A program made the position numbers and the translations under genes. From contig NZ_CP014306.1 of the NCBI RefSeq assembly GCF_001557535.2, forward strand, positions 620,001 through 684,000: a DNA stretch of 64,000 bases. Reading direction: 5' to 3'. The notes under the pieces were generated by a model. It saw nothing but the letters and a program-made list of their open reading frames with translations, was not told the origin of the DNA and made no database searches. The number at the start of each line of letters is the position of its first letter. Position 1 is the stretch's first letter. The stretch comes from Burkholderia sp. PAMC 26561. Lineage in GTDB: Bacteria; Pseudomonadota; Gammaproteobacteria; Burkholderiales; Burkholderiaceae. Of the stretch, positions 10,166-20,173 are shown piece by piece.

Positions 10166-11230
10166 TCAAAGGCATACCGGTTCTGCTTCCAGCTCGACGC
10201 CGAAACGCGCGTGGATGTCGCGTTTGATCGCATCGGCGAGTTCGAGGATTTGCGCGCCCGATGCCCCGCCGCGATTGACCAGCACCAACGCCTGCCGGTC
10301 GTGCACGGCGGCCGCGCCGATTGAACGGCCTTTCCAGCCGCATCGGTCGATGAGCCAGCCCGCTGCCAGCTTGAATTGCCCGTTCGGCTGTTTGTACGAG
10401 ACGAGTTCCGGCTCGCGCGCCTTGAGCGCATCGAACTCGGCCGCGCTGATCACCGGGTTCTTGAAAAAGCTTCCGGCGTTTCCAAGCACGCGCCAGTCGG
10501 GCAGCTTCGCCTGACGCACGGCGACGACTGCATTGAAGATCGCTTGCGGATTGTCCGACGCGCCGCTTTCCAGCACGCGCGCAATGTCTGCGTATTCCGC
10601 ACGCGGCGTCCACTTTTTCGGCAGACGAAACGTCACCGAAACGATCACAAAACGTCCGCGCCCTTCCCGCTTGAAATAACTGTCGCGATAACCGAACGCG
10701 CACGCGTTGCGATCGAATTCGCGCGTTTCGCCCGTCGATAACTCGATAGCCCGCAAGCGTTCGAAGCGCTCGCCCATTTCCAGCCCATATGCGCCGATGT
10801 TCTGGATCGGCGCCGCGCCCACCGTTCCGGGAATCAGCGCGAGGTTTTCGAGTCCCGGGAAGCCTTGCGACAAGGTCCATGCAACGAATTCGTGCCAGTT
10901 TTCTCCTGCAGCGGCTTCGACATACACCGCTTCGCCGTCTTGATCGATGACATGACGTCCGCGCAATTCCATCAGCAATGCAACGCCATCGAAATCCTTC
11001 GTCAGCACCACATTGCTGCCACCGCCAAGAATTAGCCGTGCCCTGTCTTTGAGACGTTCGTCGTGAGCAAGCGCCACAATCTGTGCTTCTTGCGTCAGCC
11101 GAAGCGCGAGTCTGGCGCGGATATCGAAACCGAAGGTGTTGTGCGCGAGCAGCGGGTAGTCGGAGAGGAGTTCGTACTCGGGCATTGAGGCAGCACTAAG
11201 GGAGTGGTCTTGGGCAAACCGGGACGGCAT
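10166..11230 (-). CDS. murB: UDP-N-acetylmuramate dehydrogenase (MurB)
   Basis: FAD enzyme that reduces UDP-GlcNAc-enolpyruvate to UDP-MurNAc with [18 protein letters not shown] near residue 31, the FAD-site [11 protein letters not shown] near residue 67 and [17 protein letters not shown] near residue 133 are diagnostic; RDSYFK is also present, and the C-terminal half is of the long type I form. The first ATG gives 354 residues; a second ATG at 11185 gives 339 and begins closer to the conserved region. Neither has a clear ribosome site, so the start is open. Confidence 0.95.
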   Translation of the reverse strand: MPSRFAQDHSLSAASMPEYELLSDYPLLAHNTFGFDIRARLALRLTQEAQIVALAHDERLKDRARLILGGGSNVVLTKDFDGVALLMELRGRHVIDQDGEAVYVEAAAGENWHEFVAWTLSQGFPGLENLALIPGTVGAAPIQNIGAYGLEMGERFERLRAIELSTGETREFDRNACAFGYRDSYFKREGRGRFVIVSVTFRLPKKWTPRAEYADIARVLESGASDNPQAIFNAVVAVRQAKLPDWRVLGNAGSFFKNPVISAAEFDALKAREPELVSYKQPNGQFKLAAGWLIDRCGWKGRSIGAAAVHDRQALVLVNRGGASGAQILELADAIKRDIHARFGVELEAEPVCL

Positions 11231-11310
11231 CGGTAGAATGACGTTGGTTAGTGATTATAGCGAGTGCGTGCAGGCAGCCTGGCGCCTCGCCTCAACGAAG
11301 GGGAATACAA

Positions 11311-11796
11311 ATGCCATCGTTTGACGTCGTCAGCGAAGCAAACATGATCGAGGTGAAAAACGCCATCGAACAGTCGAACAAGGAGATTTCCACGCGCTTT
11401 GACTTCAAGGGTTCGGATTCGCGCATCGAGCAAAAGGATCGCGACCTGACGCTTTTTGCCGACGATGATTTCAAGCTCGGCCAGGTCAAGGACGTGATGT
11501 TGTCGAAGCTGGCAAAGCGCAATGTGGACGTGCGATTCCTGGATTACGGCAAGATCGAGAAGATCGGCGGCGACAAGCTGAAGCAAGTCGTCGAGATCAA
11601 GAAAGGCGTGACCGGCGACCTTGCAAAGAAGATCGTCAAGATGGTCAAGGACAGCAAGATCAAGGTCCAGGCCAGCATTCAGGGCGACGCGGTGCGCATC
11701 AACGGCACGAAGCGCGACGATCTGCAAAGCGCGATCGCCATGTTGAAGAAAGACGTGACGGACGCGCCACTTGACTTCAACAACTTCCGGGATTGA
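11311..11796 (+). CDS. yajQ: YajQ family nucleotide/c-di-GMP-binding protein
   Basis: 161-residue protein starting [12 protein letters not shown], with [10 protein letters not shown] and [10 protein letters not shown]. This is the UPF0234/YajQ family, two ferredoxin-like folds. Xanthomonas and Pseudomonas members bind cyclic di-GMP and affect virulence gene expression; that role here is inference. I chose ATG 11311, preceded by GAAGGGGAA, over the longer frame beginning at 11251. Confidence 0.94.
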   Translation: MPSFDVVSEANMIEVKNAIEQSNKEISTRFDFKGSDSRIEQKDRDLTLFADDDFKLGQVKDVMLSKLAKRNVDVRFLDYGKIEKIGGDKLKQVVEIKKGVTGDLAKKIVKMVKDSKIKVQASIQGDAVRINGTKRDDLQSAIAMLKKDVTDAPLDFNNFRD

Positions 11797-11829
11797 TGGA
11801 CCGGTTTCGCAAAGCTTGACGCGTAGAGA

Positions 11830-11862
11830 AAGAAAGCCGCCTTTCAGGCGGCTTTCTTGTTT
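11830..11862 (+). terminator. Terminator between yajQ and plsY
   Basis: AAGAAAGCCGCC (11830-11841) pairs with GGCGGCTTTCTT (11847-11858) around a five-base loop; GTTTT follows. Serves yajQ and may also serve plsY from the other side. Confidence 0.85.
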
Positions 11863-11873
11863 TAGCGCGGCCT

Positions 11874-12497
11874 CTATTGAGGCGTTTGAATCGCCGCCTT
11901 CTTCTGCCCGATGCGGCTTTCCTTTCCGTCGAGCAACTTCTTGATATTCGCGCGATGCCGCCAGATCAAAAGCGCGCTCATGGCGGCGACGGCGAGCGAT
12001 ATCCGGCTCGGACCAAACAGGAACACATCGAAGAACGGTGCGAATACCGCCGATACCAACGCGGCCAGTGACGAATACCGGAAGAACACCGCAATGATCA
12101 CCCACGTCAGCAACGTAGTCAGCCCGAGCACCGGATGAATTGCGAGCAACACGCCCGCCGCCGTTGCAACGCCCTTGCCGCCCTGGAACTTGAAGAATAT
12201 CGGGTACAGGTGACCGAGAAATACGGCGATGGCCGCAAGCGCGATCGCCGTTGAGTCCAGTCCGAAGCGTGCGCCGAAATGCACCGTGAGCCATACGGCG
12301 AGCCAGCCCTTGAAGGCATCGCCAAGCAGTGTCAGAACCGCGGCCAGCTTGTTGCCCGTGCGCAGGACGTTCGTCGCGCCCGGGTTGCCGGAGCCGTACG
12401 AGCGCGGATCGGCAAGACCCATGGCCGAACTCACGACGACCGCAAACGAGATCGAGCCGATCAGATAAGCCACCACAGCGACAATCACATTGTTCAT
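11874..12497 (-). CDS. plsY: Glycerol-3-phosphate acyltransferase PlsY
   Basis: Inner-membrane enzyme that transfers acyl groups from acyl-phosphate to glycerol-3-phosphate, the first committed phospholipid step. The 207-residue protein has the substrate loop [12 protein letters not shown] near residue 36, FQGGKGVAT near residue 103, and several hydrophobic helices. Start [16 protein letters not shown]. Upstream is ybaK on the same strand, 51 bases away. Confidence 0.95.
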   Translation of the reverse strand: MNNVIVAVVAYLIGSISFAVVVSSAMGLADPRSYGSGNPGATNVLRTGNKLAAVLTLLGDAFKGWLAVWLTVHFGARFGLDSTAIALAAIAVFLGHLYPIFFKFQGGKGVATAAGVLLAIHPVLGLTTLLTWVIIAVFFRYSSLAALVSAVFAPFFDVFLFGPSRISLAVAAMSALLIWRHRANIKKLLDGKESRIGQKKAAIQTPQ

Positions 12498-12548
12498 TGA
12501 TTTCTTCTTGTCTTCGGAAACGGAAAGCGGGATTTCAAGACGCGCATT

Positions 12549-13040
12549 CTAATCGACGCTCGCGCAATTCACGGGCGTGGCCTTCAACAACCCGGTCAAT
12601 ATCTGCGGCCTGATACTCACCAGATACCCGCGCCGCCCGCCGTTCAGATAAATTGTGCCGAGATCGAAAATGCTGGACTCTACGTACACGGGCATCGCCT
12701 TTCGGGTACCAAATGGCGACGTGCCGCCAATCAGGAAACCCGAATGCCGGTTCGCCACTTCAGGCTTGCACGGCTCGACGCGCTTGGCTCCGATCTGCCG
12801 CGCGAGGTTCTTGGTCGAGACGGTTTTGTCGCCATGCATGAGCACGATCAACGGCTTCGCGTGCTCGTCTTCCATCACGAGCGTCTTGACGACCGAATGC
12901 TCGTCTACACCGAGCTGACGCGCCGATTCCTCCGTGCCGCCATGCTCGACATATTCATAAGGATGCTCGCCGAACTCGACTTTGTGCCGGCGCAAAAACT
13001 GCGTCGCCGGCGTTTCCGAAATGTGTTTTACCTTGGACAT
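12549..13040 (-). CDS. ybaK: Cys-tRNA(Pro) deacylase YbaK
   Basis: 163 residues from MSKVKHISETPATQFLRR. The YbaK/EbsC deacylase core is visible in KTLVMEDEHAKPLIVLMHGD, the lysine-containing KNLARQIGAKRVE, and GGTSPFGTRKAMPVYVE. The family hydrolyses cysteine mischarged onto tRNA-Pro by prolyl-tRNA synthetase. I took the ATG at 13040, since the 17 residues upstream in the longer frame look non-native. Same strand as plsY. Confidence 0.92.
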   Translation of the reverse strand: MSKVKHISETPATQFLRRHKVEFGEHPYEYVEHGGTEESARQLGVDEHSVVKTLVMEDEHAKPLIVLMHGDKTVSTKNLARQIGAKRVEPCKPEVANRHSGFLIGGTSPFGTRKAMPVYVESSIFDLGTIYLNGGRRGYLVSIRPQILTGLLKATPVNCASVD

Positions 13041-13166
13041 GTCGGCATTGTAGCGGCGCGAAAGCGGGGCCACCATCGGCCAAACGGCCAATTGTGCGAG
13101 CCGATTTACTGTGGCACGATCGTTCGGAAATATCGATCAGACCTGCATCACCCGGAGATTCAAAAC

Positions 13167-14318
13167 GTGATTCGCGATTCAGAAACCCAGACGCTGCTCG
13201 AGGACGCTATCCGCCGTTTTGTGCGCGAGACGCTCGTGCCGCGCGAAGCCGAGGTCGATGAAACCGACCAGATTCCCGCCGATGTCCTCGCCGCCATGCG
13301 CGAGATCGGCCTGTTCGGCTTGACGATACCCGAAGCCTACGGCGGCCTCGGCCTCACCATGGAGGAAGAGGTGCGCGTGGCGTTCGAACTCGGCCAGACA
13401 TCGCCGGCATTCAGGTCGGTGATCGGGACCAACAACGGGATTGGTTCCATCGGAATCCTGCTCGACGGCAGCGAGGAGCAGAAGCGTCACTATCTGCCGA
13501 AGCTTGCCGCGGGCGACTTGATCGGCTCGTTTTGCCTGACGGAGCCGGATTCGGGATCGGATGCGGCATCGCTGAAAACCACTGCAAAAAAGGACGGCGA
13601 TCATTACGTGCTGAACGGCACGAAGCGCTACATCACGAATGCGCCGGAGGCCGGCATTTATACGGTCATGGCGCGCACGAGCGACGCGAAAGGCGCGAGC
13701 GGCATTTCGGCGTTTATCGTGGAGCGCGAATCGCCGGGCGTGTCGCTTGGAAGGCCCGATAAAAAGATGGGCCAGCGCGGCGCACATACATGCGACGTGA
13801 TCTTCGAAAATTGCCGCATTCCGGCAGGACAGTTGATTGGCGGCGTTGAAGGCGTCGGCTTCAAGACGGCCATGAAAGTGCTCGACAAGGGACGTTTGCA
13901 CATCGCCGCCGTGGCGATTGGTGCGGCGAAACGAATGCTGCGCGACGCCCTCGCCTACGCAACCGAGCGCAAGCAGTTCGGCCAGCCGATTGTCGAATTC
14001 CAGCTCGTCCAGGGCATGCTCGCCGACAGCAAGACCGAGATCTACGCGGCCGAATGCATGGTGCTCGACGCCGCGCGCCGCCGTGACGAAGGCCGCGACG
14101 TATCGGTGGAGGCGTCGTGCGCGAAATACTTTGCGACCGAAATGTGCGGGCGCGTAGCGGATCGCGCGGTGCAGATTCACGGTGGCGCGGGATACATCTC
14201 GGAGTACGGGATCGAGCGGTTTTATCGCGATGTGCGATTGTTCCGGCTTTACGAAGGCACGTCGCAGATTCAGCAAGTCATCATCGCGCGCGGTTTGATG
14301 CGCGGCACGGAGATTTGA
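13167..14318 (+). CDS. Acyl-CoA dehydrogenase family protein
   Basis: 383-residue flavoprotein. The start is GTG 13167 (VIRDSETQTLLEDAIRRF), placed seven bases after GGAGAT; the longer frame upstream is antisense to ybaK and is rejected. FCLTEPDSGSDA near residue 128 and the C-terminal RLYEGTSQIQQVIIARGL with its probable catalytic Glu are typical. The ligase gene begins one base after its stop, so the two form an operon that activates and then dehydrogenates an unidentified acid. Electron acceptor presumably ETF. Confidence 0.92.
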   Translation: MIRDSETQTLLEDAIRRFVRETLVPREAEVDETDQIPADVLAAMREIGLFGLTIPEAYGGLGLTMEEEVRVAFELGQTSPAFRSVIGTNNGIGSIGILLDGSEEQKRHYLPKLAAGDLIGSFCLTEPDSGSDAASLKTTAKKDGDHYVLNGTKRYITNAPEAGIYTVMARTSDAKGASGISAFIVERESPGVSLGRPDKKMGQRGAHTCDVIFENCRIPAGQLIGGVEGVGFKTAMKVLDKGRLHIAAVAIGAAKRMLRDALAYATERKQFGQPIVEFQLVQGMLADSKTEIYAAECMVLDAARRRDEGRDVSVEASCAKYFATEMCGRVADRAVQIHGGAGYISEYGIERFYRDVRLFRLYEGTSQIQQVIIARGLMRGTEI

Positions 14319-14319
14319 G

Positions 14320-15840
14320 ATGGATATCGATGTCGATGCATTGCTTCGCGCGCTGCCCAGGCGCATTTCGGACATCCCCGAACGTCTCGCCGCGCGGGAC
14401 CCGCAACACGTCGTGCTTATCGAGGACGGTCGGCGTCTGAACGCGGCGGAGTTGCTGCAAGCAGTTGATAAAACCGCTCGTCAGCTCGCCGAACTTCGTG
14501 TGAAAGGCGGCGATCGCGTGATGATCGTGAGTGAAAACTGTATCGCGCAGGTCGTACTGATGTTCGCGGCGGCGAAACTCGACGCATGGTGTGTGCTGAC
14601 CAACGCGCGACTTTCGGCAAGTGAAGTCGATGCCATTCGCGATCACGCAAAACCGCGCGTGGTGGCGCTCACTGTGGAGGCATCGAAGGACGCGGCGAAT
14701 CATGCAGAACGATTGAACGCGGCGCCGGGCGCTGATGCGTGGCAATTCGTAGTGGACGCGTCAGTCACGCCTGAACCCGTTCACACCGATCCCGCCCGTC
14801 AATGCGCCGCGCTGATCTACACCACGGGCACGACGGGTGCGCCGAAAGGCGTGATGCTTTCGCATCGCAATGTGTTGTTCATCGCGGCGATTTCCAGCAC
14901 GTTGCGGCGCGTGACGCACGAGGACGTGGTTTATGCCGTCTTGCCGATTACGCACGTGTACGGGCTGGCCTCGGTGTGCCTTGGCAGCTTGTATGCGGGC
15001 GCCACGCTGAGGCTTGCCCCGCGCTTCGCGCCCGATGCCGTCCGCCACGCGCTGGCCGAAGAAAACATCTCGATCTTCCAGGGCGTGCCGGCCATGCACG
15101 CGAAGCTGGTCGAGCACGTGCAGACAAGCAATCAACCCTGGCGCGCACCCCAGTTGCGCTTTGCCTATTCGGGCGGCTCTCCACTCGATCCCGCGTTGAA
15201 AGCGCGCGTAGAAGCGCTTTACAACGTACCGCTGCACAACGGCTACGGCATGACGGAAAGCAGCCCGACCATTGCGCAGACCATGCTCGATGCGCCGCGC
15301 GAAGACTGCGCGGCCGGACATCCGATACCGGGCATCGAACTGCGTTTTGTCGGGATGGACGGCGTCGATGTGCCGTCGGGCGAAGTCGGCGAATTGTGGG
15401 TGCGAGGACCGAACGTGATGCTCGGCTATTACCGCAACGATGCCCAGACGCGCTCGACGGTCACCGAAGACGGCTGGCTTCGAACTGGCGATCTCGCGCG
15501 GCTGGAGGCGGATGGCGCGCTGGTAATTGCGGGGAGGAGCAAGGAGCTGATCATCCGCTCGGGCTTCAACGTCTATCCGGCGGAAGTCGAGAACGTGCTG
15601 AATGCGCATCCTGGCGTGCTGCAGTCGGCGGTGATCGGGCGAACGGTCGAAGGCAACGAGGAAGTGGTCGCGTTCGTTGAATTGCTGCCGTCGGTGCATG
15701 CGCTGCCCGATGACATTGTCCAGTGGTGCGCCGCGCGGCTTGCGCCTTATAAGCGTCCGGCGGAGATCCGCGTGCTCGCGGCGTTACCGGCGGCATCGAC
15801 GGGAAAGGTGTTGAAGCACAAGCTCAGGGATGAGCTTTAG
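14320..15840 (+). CDS. AMP-binding acyl-CoA synthetase/ligase
   Basis: 506-residue adenylate-forming enzyme. The ATP motif YTTGTTGAPKGVMLSHRN lies near residue 164, HNGYGMTESSP near residue 306, WLRTGDLA near residue 386 and the C-terminal catalytic lysine region AASTGKVLKHKL at the end. It immediately follows an acyl-CoA dehydrogenase (one-base gap), implying a two-step activation/oxidation module. The physiological acid cannot be read from sequence. Confidence 0.92.
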   Translation: MDIDVDALLRALPRRISDIPERLAARDPQHVVLIEDGRRLNAAELLQAVDKTARQLAELRVKGGDRVMIVSENCIAQVVLMFAAAKLDAWCVLTNARLSASEVDAIRDHAKPRVVALTVEASKDAANHAERLNAAPGADAWQFVVDASVTPEPVHTDPARQCAALIYTTGTTGAPKGVMLSHRNVLFIAAISSTLRRVTHEDVVYAVLPITHVYGLASVCLGSLYAGATLRLAPRFAPDAVRHALAEENISIFQGVPAMHAKLVEHVQTSNQPWRAPQLRFAYSGGSPLDPALKARVEALYNVPLHNGYGMTESSPTIAQTMLDAPREDCAAGHPIPGIELRFVGMDGVDVPSGEVGELWVRGPNVMLGYYRNDAQTRSTVTEDGWLRTGDLARLEADGALVIAGRSKELIIRSGFNVYPAEVENVLNAHPGVLQSAVIGRTVEGNEEVVAFVELLPSVHALPDDIVQWCAARLAPYKRPAEIRVLAALPAASTGKVLKHKLRDEL

Positions 15841-15855
15841 CTCTTAAGTGAAACA

Positions 15856-16779
15856 TCAACCCCGCGGATGATGCTCCTTGTGCAGCGTCCTCAAGCGTTC
15901 ACGCGCGACGTGCGTGTAGATCTGCGTGGTCGAGATATCCGTATGCCCGAGCAGCAACTGCACCACGCGCAAGTCCGCGCCGTGATTCAGCAAATGCGTG
16001 GCGAACGCGTGCCGCAAGGTATGCGGCGAAAGCGGCGCGCGAACATCGCCAGTCAGTGCGTGGCGCTTGATGATGTTCCAGAATTGCTGACGCGTCATGC
16101 CTTCGCCGCGCGTGGTCACGAAAAGCGCATCGGCGGCGCGGGCGCCAAGCAGCGCCGGACGCGATTCCCGCAAATACCGCTCGATCCAGTCATGAGCCAC
16201 CGCGCCGAACGGGATCAGGCGCTCTTTCGACCCCTTGCCCATCACGCGCACCACACCTTCGTTCAAGCCGACTTCAACGGTCTTCAAGGTCACGAGTTCG
16301 GTCACGCGCAATCCGCTTGCGTACATGAGTTCGAGCATCGTGCGATCGCGCAAGCCGAGCGCGGTTTCCACGTCGGGCGCATTCAGCAGGGCTTCGACTT
16401 GCGCCTCGTTCAGCGTTTTCGGAAAACGCGGCGCCTGTTTGGCGGAGCGCAGCTTCAGGGTGGGATCGGCCAGCGCGCGATGTTCACGCAGCGCCCACGC
16501 GTAGTATCGGCGGAATACGGACAGGCGGCGATTCGCCGATGTCGCCTTGTCTGCACGTCGCGCGGCAAGGTAGCCGTTCATGTCGATTTCGGTGGCGGTA
16601 TCGATACCACCGCCGCGCGTCTTCGATAACCACTCGGCAAACAACCTCAGGTCGCGCCGGTACGCTTCCAGCGAGTTCTTGGCGAGCCCGTGTTCGAGCC
16701 AGAGCGCATCGCAAAACAGGTCGATGGACGCGCTGCTCGACACCATTTCCTGCGCTCGTTCCACCTCGGTCACGTCCAT
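15856..16779 (-). CDS. xerD: Site-specific tyrosine recombinase XerD
   Basis: Resolves chromosome dimers at dif with XerC. The 307-residue protein has the SAM-like N-domain (IDLFCDALWLEHGLAKNSLE) and the catalytic residues in ASGLRVTELV (Arg), SPHTLRHAFATHLL (His, Arg), LLGHTDISTTQIYTH (His, Tyr). ATG 16779 has AGGA seven bases upstream. An alternative ATG at 16806 overlaps the queG stop as ATGA and would add nine residues. Housekeeping enzyme, not a phage integrase. Confidence 0.94.
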   Translation of the reverse strand: MDVTEVERAQEMVSSSASIDLFCDALWLEHGLAKNSLEAYRRDLRLFAEWLSKTRGGGIDTATEIDMNGYLAARRADKATSANRRLSVFRRYYAWALREHRALADPTLKLRSAKQAPRFPKTLNEAQVEALLNAPDVETALGLRDRTMLELMYASGLRVTELVTLKTVEVGLNEGVVRVMGKGSKERLIPFGAVAHDWIERYLRESRPALLGARAADALFVTTRGEGMTRQQFWNIIKRHALTGDVRAPLSPHTLRHAFATHLLNHGADLRVVQLLLGHTDISTTQIYTHVARERLRTLHKEHHPRG

Positions 16780-16802
16780 TGATGCTTCCTTTAAGCGTTG
16801 CG

Positions 16803-18050
16803 TCATGCTGCCTGCCGTAGCGCCCATTGCACGTGTTCGCGCACGAGCTCCGATGCATCGCCGGCGCGGGCATGCAACGCGTTGCGTATTTCCGAGCGCG
16901 AATCCGCATCGAGCGACGTGGAGCGTAACGCGTTGCCCATGCCCACGGCAATATTGCGCAGCCATCGTTCATGGCCAATACGGCGAATCGCGCTGCCTTG
17001 CATGCGCTCATCGAATTCGGCTGCGCTCCAGCCGAACAGCGTCACGAGCGACGCGCGATCGAGCCCATGCCGGACATCGAAATCCGCGACGGGCGCGGCT
17101 TGCGCGAATTTGTTCCACGGACACACGAGCTGGCAATCGTCGCAACCATAGACCCGATTGCCGATCAGCGGCCGCATCTCCTCCGGAATACTGCCCTTCA
17201 ATTCGATGGTGAGATACGAAATGCAGCGCCGCGCATCGAGCCTGTACGGCGCGATGATCGCCTGCGTCGGACATACATCGATACACTTCGTACAGCTTCC
17301 GCAATGCGAACCTTCGTGCTCGGGCGCGTGTTCGGGATGGGTCTCGGCGTCGGCAGGAAGCGGAATATCGACCAGAATCTCACCGATAAAAAACAGCGAC
17401 CCTGCGTCACGTTGCAGCAGCAGCGTGTGTTTGCCGCGCCAGCCGTTCCCGGCTTTCTGCGCCAGCTCAACCTCCAGAACCGGTGCGGAATCCGTGAACA
17501 CGCGGTACCCGAACGGCCCGATTTCCGCTTCGATGCGATCCGCCAGATGCTGCAAACGGCTGCGCATGACCTTGTGATAATCGCGGCCGCGGGCATAAAC
17601 GGACACGACAGCCGCGGCCGGATCATCGATACGCGCCCACTCGGCAGCGCGCCAGTCGAGCGGCTCCTCGCCGGCTGTCGAGGTACTTTCGCGCGCCTTG
17701 CCATCGAGTGTCGATGCCGGCAGATAGGCCATCCGAACTGTAATAACACGTCGCGTACCGGCCACAAGCTCGGCCGGCCTTGCGCGTTTCATCGCATGTT
17801 TGGCCATATAATCCATCTCGCCGTGATAGCCTGCTTCGAGCCACGATGCGAGGCCTTCTTCGGCATCCGTCAAGTCGGCGTCGCTGACGCCGACCGCACC
17901 GAACCCCAACTCGCGCCCCCACGCCTTGATGCGCAGCGCGAGTTCAGCCAGCGCAGCTTTGTCATCAATTCTGAAGTGGCGCGGGTTTTCGGCGGCGTCG
18001 TCCGACGTGCGCTCGTGTTCCACAGGGTGTTCCGGCAAACGGTTCATCAC
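16803..18050 (-). CDS. queG: Epoxyqueuosine reductase QueG
   Basis: Last step of queuosine synthesis: reduces epoxyqueuosine in tRNA to queuosine, using cobalamin and two 4Fe-4S clusters. Cluster motifs CGSCTKCIDVCPTQ and CDDCQLVCPWNK are intact. 415 residues, longer than the roughly 380 of E. coli owing to an N-terminal tail of about 28 residues. It precedes xerD, and tsaE diverges from it 14 bases upstream, so the two start regions share a tiny promoter space. Confidence 0.95.
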   Translation of the reverse strand: MMNRLPEHPVEHERTSDDAAENPRHFRIDDKAALAELALRIKAWGRELGFGAVGVSDADLTDAEEGLASWLEAGYHGEMDYMAKHAMKRARPAELVAGTRRVITVRMAYLPASTLDGKARESTSTAGEEPLDWRAAEWARIDDPAAAVVSVYARGRDYHKVMRSRLQHLADRIEAEIGPFGYRVFTDSAPVLEVELAQKAGNGWRGKHTLLLQRDAGSLFFIGEILVDIPLPADAETHPEHAPEHEGSHCGSCTKCIDVCPTQAIIAPYRLDARRCISYLTIELKGSIPEEMRPLIGNRVYGCDDCQLVCPWNKFAQAAPVADFDVRHGLDRASLVTLFGWSAAEFDERMQGSAIRRIGHERWLRNIAVGMGNALRSTSLDADSRSEIRNALHARAGDASELVREHVQWALRQAA

Positions 18051-18064
18051 GACATTTTACGAGA

Positions 18065-18616
18065 ATGCCCGACAGCCTCACTCGATCGATTGCAAATCTG
18101 CCCGCCGCGCTCCTCGAACGCCGCTTCGACCTGCCCGGCGAGGACGCAACGCTTGCGTTCGGCGGACAATTCGCACGGGCGATTCTCGCGTTGCTCAGCA
18201 CGAGCGGCGAACGTTTTCCCGGTTTGCAGGTCCAGTTGATCGGCGACCTGGGTGCCGGAAAAACCACGCTGGTGCGCGCAACGTTGCGCGCACTCGGTCA
18301 CGCGGGCCGCGTGCGCAGTCCAACTTACACGCTCGTCGAACCGTACTCGCTTGCCACGCAAACAACGCAAACGGGCGCGCTGGAGCTTTATCACTTCGAT
18401 CTTTATCGCTTCACCGATCCAGCCGAATGGATCGATGCCGGCTTTCGCGAGTACTTCGACTCGGGCGCGATCTGCCTGATCGAATGGCCGCAACGCGCCG
18501 GCGGATTGCTGGGTGTGCCGGATCTCGAATTCAAGCTGGAACAGGAAGGCGAAGGCCGCGTGCTGACCGCGCGCGCGTTTAGCGAAACAGGAAAGTCATG
18601 TCTCGAAAGTTGTTGA
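18065..18616 (+). CDS. tsaE: tRNA t6A biosynthesis ATPase TsaE
   Basis: Small ATPase that works with TsaB-TsaD in making threonylcarbamoyl-A37 of tRNA. Walker A GDLGAGKTTL near residue 60, then RSPTYTLVEPY and LYHFDLYRF. 183 residues, somewhat longer than E. coli TsaE because of an N-terminal extension. Overlaps the following amidase gene by 19 bases, a neighbour pairing known in gamma-proteobacteria too. Confidence 0.95.
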   Translation: MPDSLTRSIANLPAALLERRFDLPGEDATLAFGGQFARAILALLSTSGERFPGLQVQLIGDLGAGKTTLVRATLRALGHAGRVRSPTYTLVEPYSLATQTTQTGALELYHFDLYRFTDPAEWIDAGFREYFDSGAICLIEWPQRAGGLLGVPDLEFKLEQEGEGRVLTARAFSETGKSCLESC

Positions 18617-20151
18617 TCAAGCCGTTTCATTCGATCGAATCGACCGCCACCGCGTCGCACAACTGGCGCCGGCGCCAGGTGCTGCGCGCAGGGGCATCGA
18701 CCATTGCGCTTGCATTGCTTGGGCCAAAGCTCGCATACGCGAGTTCGGTGCTCGGCGTGCGCGTGTGGCCCGCTCGCGATTACACCCGCGTGACGATCGA
18801 GTCGGATCAACCGCTGCAAAACAATCAGCAATTGCTGCAGGGGCCGGACCGGCTCGTGGTCGACCTGAACGGACTGGATCTCGATCAGGAACTGAAAGAC
18901 CTGGTCTCGAAGATCACGCCGAACGATCCGCAGATCCAGTCGGTGCGTATCGGGCAATATCAGCCGCATGTCGTGCGCATGGTGTTCGACCTGAAGGGCG
19001 CGGTGAAACCGCAGGTGTTCACGCTGACGCCTATTGGCAGCTATAAGTATCGGCTGGTCTTCGATTTGTATCCGGCTGTCGCGCCCGATCCGCTGATGGA
19101 TCTGCTCGCGCAGTCCGAGCACAAGCAGCAGGCTATCGACCAGAGCAACCCGAATCCAACTCAGCCGCCCGCTACGCTGAGCGGTCCGGCAACGGCGCCC
19201 AAGTCGAACGCGCCGGACAACACCGACGAGTTTTTCCAGAAGTACGCGCAGGCCAATGACTTGCCGCGTGCGCCATCGCCCGCGCCGGTCGTGCCCTCAG
19301 CGCCGGCCGTCCCTCTCGCCAGGCCGCGACCGACGATCAAACCCGCGCCGCCGACGGCCATCGCCAAAGATGACTCGTCCGACAGCACTACCAGCGACGA
19401 CTACGGCTTCGCCAATCCGAAAAGCAGCAAAGGCGGCACGACGCGCCTGCTCACGGTTGCGATCGACCCGGGTCATGGCGGCGAGGATCCGGGCGCAATC
19501 GGCGGCGGCGGCACGTACGAAAAACATATCGCGCTCGATATCGCCAAGAAACTGCGCGCCAAGATCGATGCCCAGCCGAACATGCGCGCCATGATGACGC
19601 GCGACAACGACTTCTTCGTGCCGCTCAACGTGCGTGTGCAGAAGGCGCGCCGCGTGGGCGCGGACCTGTTTGTATCGATTCACGCCGATGCGTTCACCAC
19701 GCCATCCGCGCGTGGGTCGTCCGTGTTTGCGTTATCCGATCATGGCGCATCGAGCGCGGCTGCACGATGGATGGCGAACAAGGAGAACTCGTCGGATTCC
19801 ATTGGCGGCATCAACGTGACAACCCAGGATGCAAGCGTCAACCGCGCGCTCTTCGACATGTCCACGACTGCCCAGATCCGCGATTCCATGCGCTATGGCA
19901 ATTTCGTGCTCAACGAGATCGGCGATATCAACAAGCTGCACAAGGGCTCGGTGGAGCAAGCCGGCTTCGCCGTACTGAAGGCGCCGGATATTCCGTCCAT
20001 TCTTGTGGAAACCGCGTTCATCAGTAACCCGGAAGAAGAGCAGCGCCTGAACGACGACGCGTATCGCGACAAGATGGCCAACGCGATCATGAAAGGCATC
20101 AAGCGATATTTCGCGGCGAACCCGCCCTTGGCGAAGAGCCGGATGACCTGA
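18598..20151 (+). CDS. amiC: N-acetylmuramoyl-L-alanine amidase with AMIN domain (AmiC type)
   Basis: Periplasmic zinc amidase that splits septal peptidoglycan. The N-terminus carries a twin-arginine signal (NWRRRQVLRAG, then ASTIALALLG); the AMIN domain begins at LGVRVWPARDYTRVTIES; a proline-rich linker spans about residues 185-265; the Amidase_3 domain holds AIDPGHGGEDPGAIG, SIHADAF and LVETAFISN, giving the His-Glu-His-Glu set. 517 residues. Expected to need an activator such as the NlpD-like protein at 48.5 kb. Confidence 0.94.
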   Translation: MSRKLLIKPFHSIESTATASHNWRRRQVLRAGASTIALALLGPKLAYASSVLGVRVWPARDYTRVTIESDQPLQNNQQLLQGPDRLVVDLNGLDLDQELKDLVSKITPNDPQIQSVRIGQYQPHVVRMVFDLKGAVKPQVFTLTPIGSYKYRLVFDLYPAVAPDPLMDLLAQSEHKQQAIDQSNPNPTQPPATLSGPATAPKSNAPDNTDEFFQKYAQANDLPRAPSPAPVVPSAPAVPLARPRPTIKPAPPTAIAKDDSSDSTTSDDYGFANPKSSKGGTTRLLTVAIDPGHGGEDPGAIGGGGTYEKHIALDIAKKLRAKIDAQPNMRAMMTRDNDFFVPLNVRVQKARRVGADLFVSIHADAFTTPSARGSSVFALSDHGASSAAARWMANKENSSDSIGGINVTTQDASVNRALFDMSTTAQIRDSMRYGNFVLNEIGDINKLHKGSVEQAGFAVLKAPDIPSILVETAFISNPEEEQRLNDDAYRDKMANAIMKGIKRYFAANPPLAKSRMT

Positions 20152-20173
20152 AGCAATGCACCATGCCGGCGTC

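Noticed and set aside
15856..16779. Tyrosine recombinase as a sign of an integrated phage or island
   Set aside because: It is XerD with full housekeeping similarity and lies between queG and a metabolic operon; no phage genes nearby.
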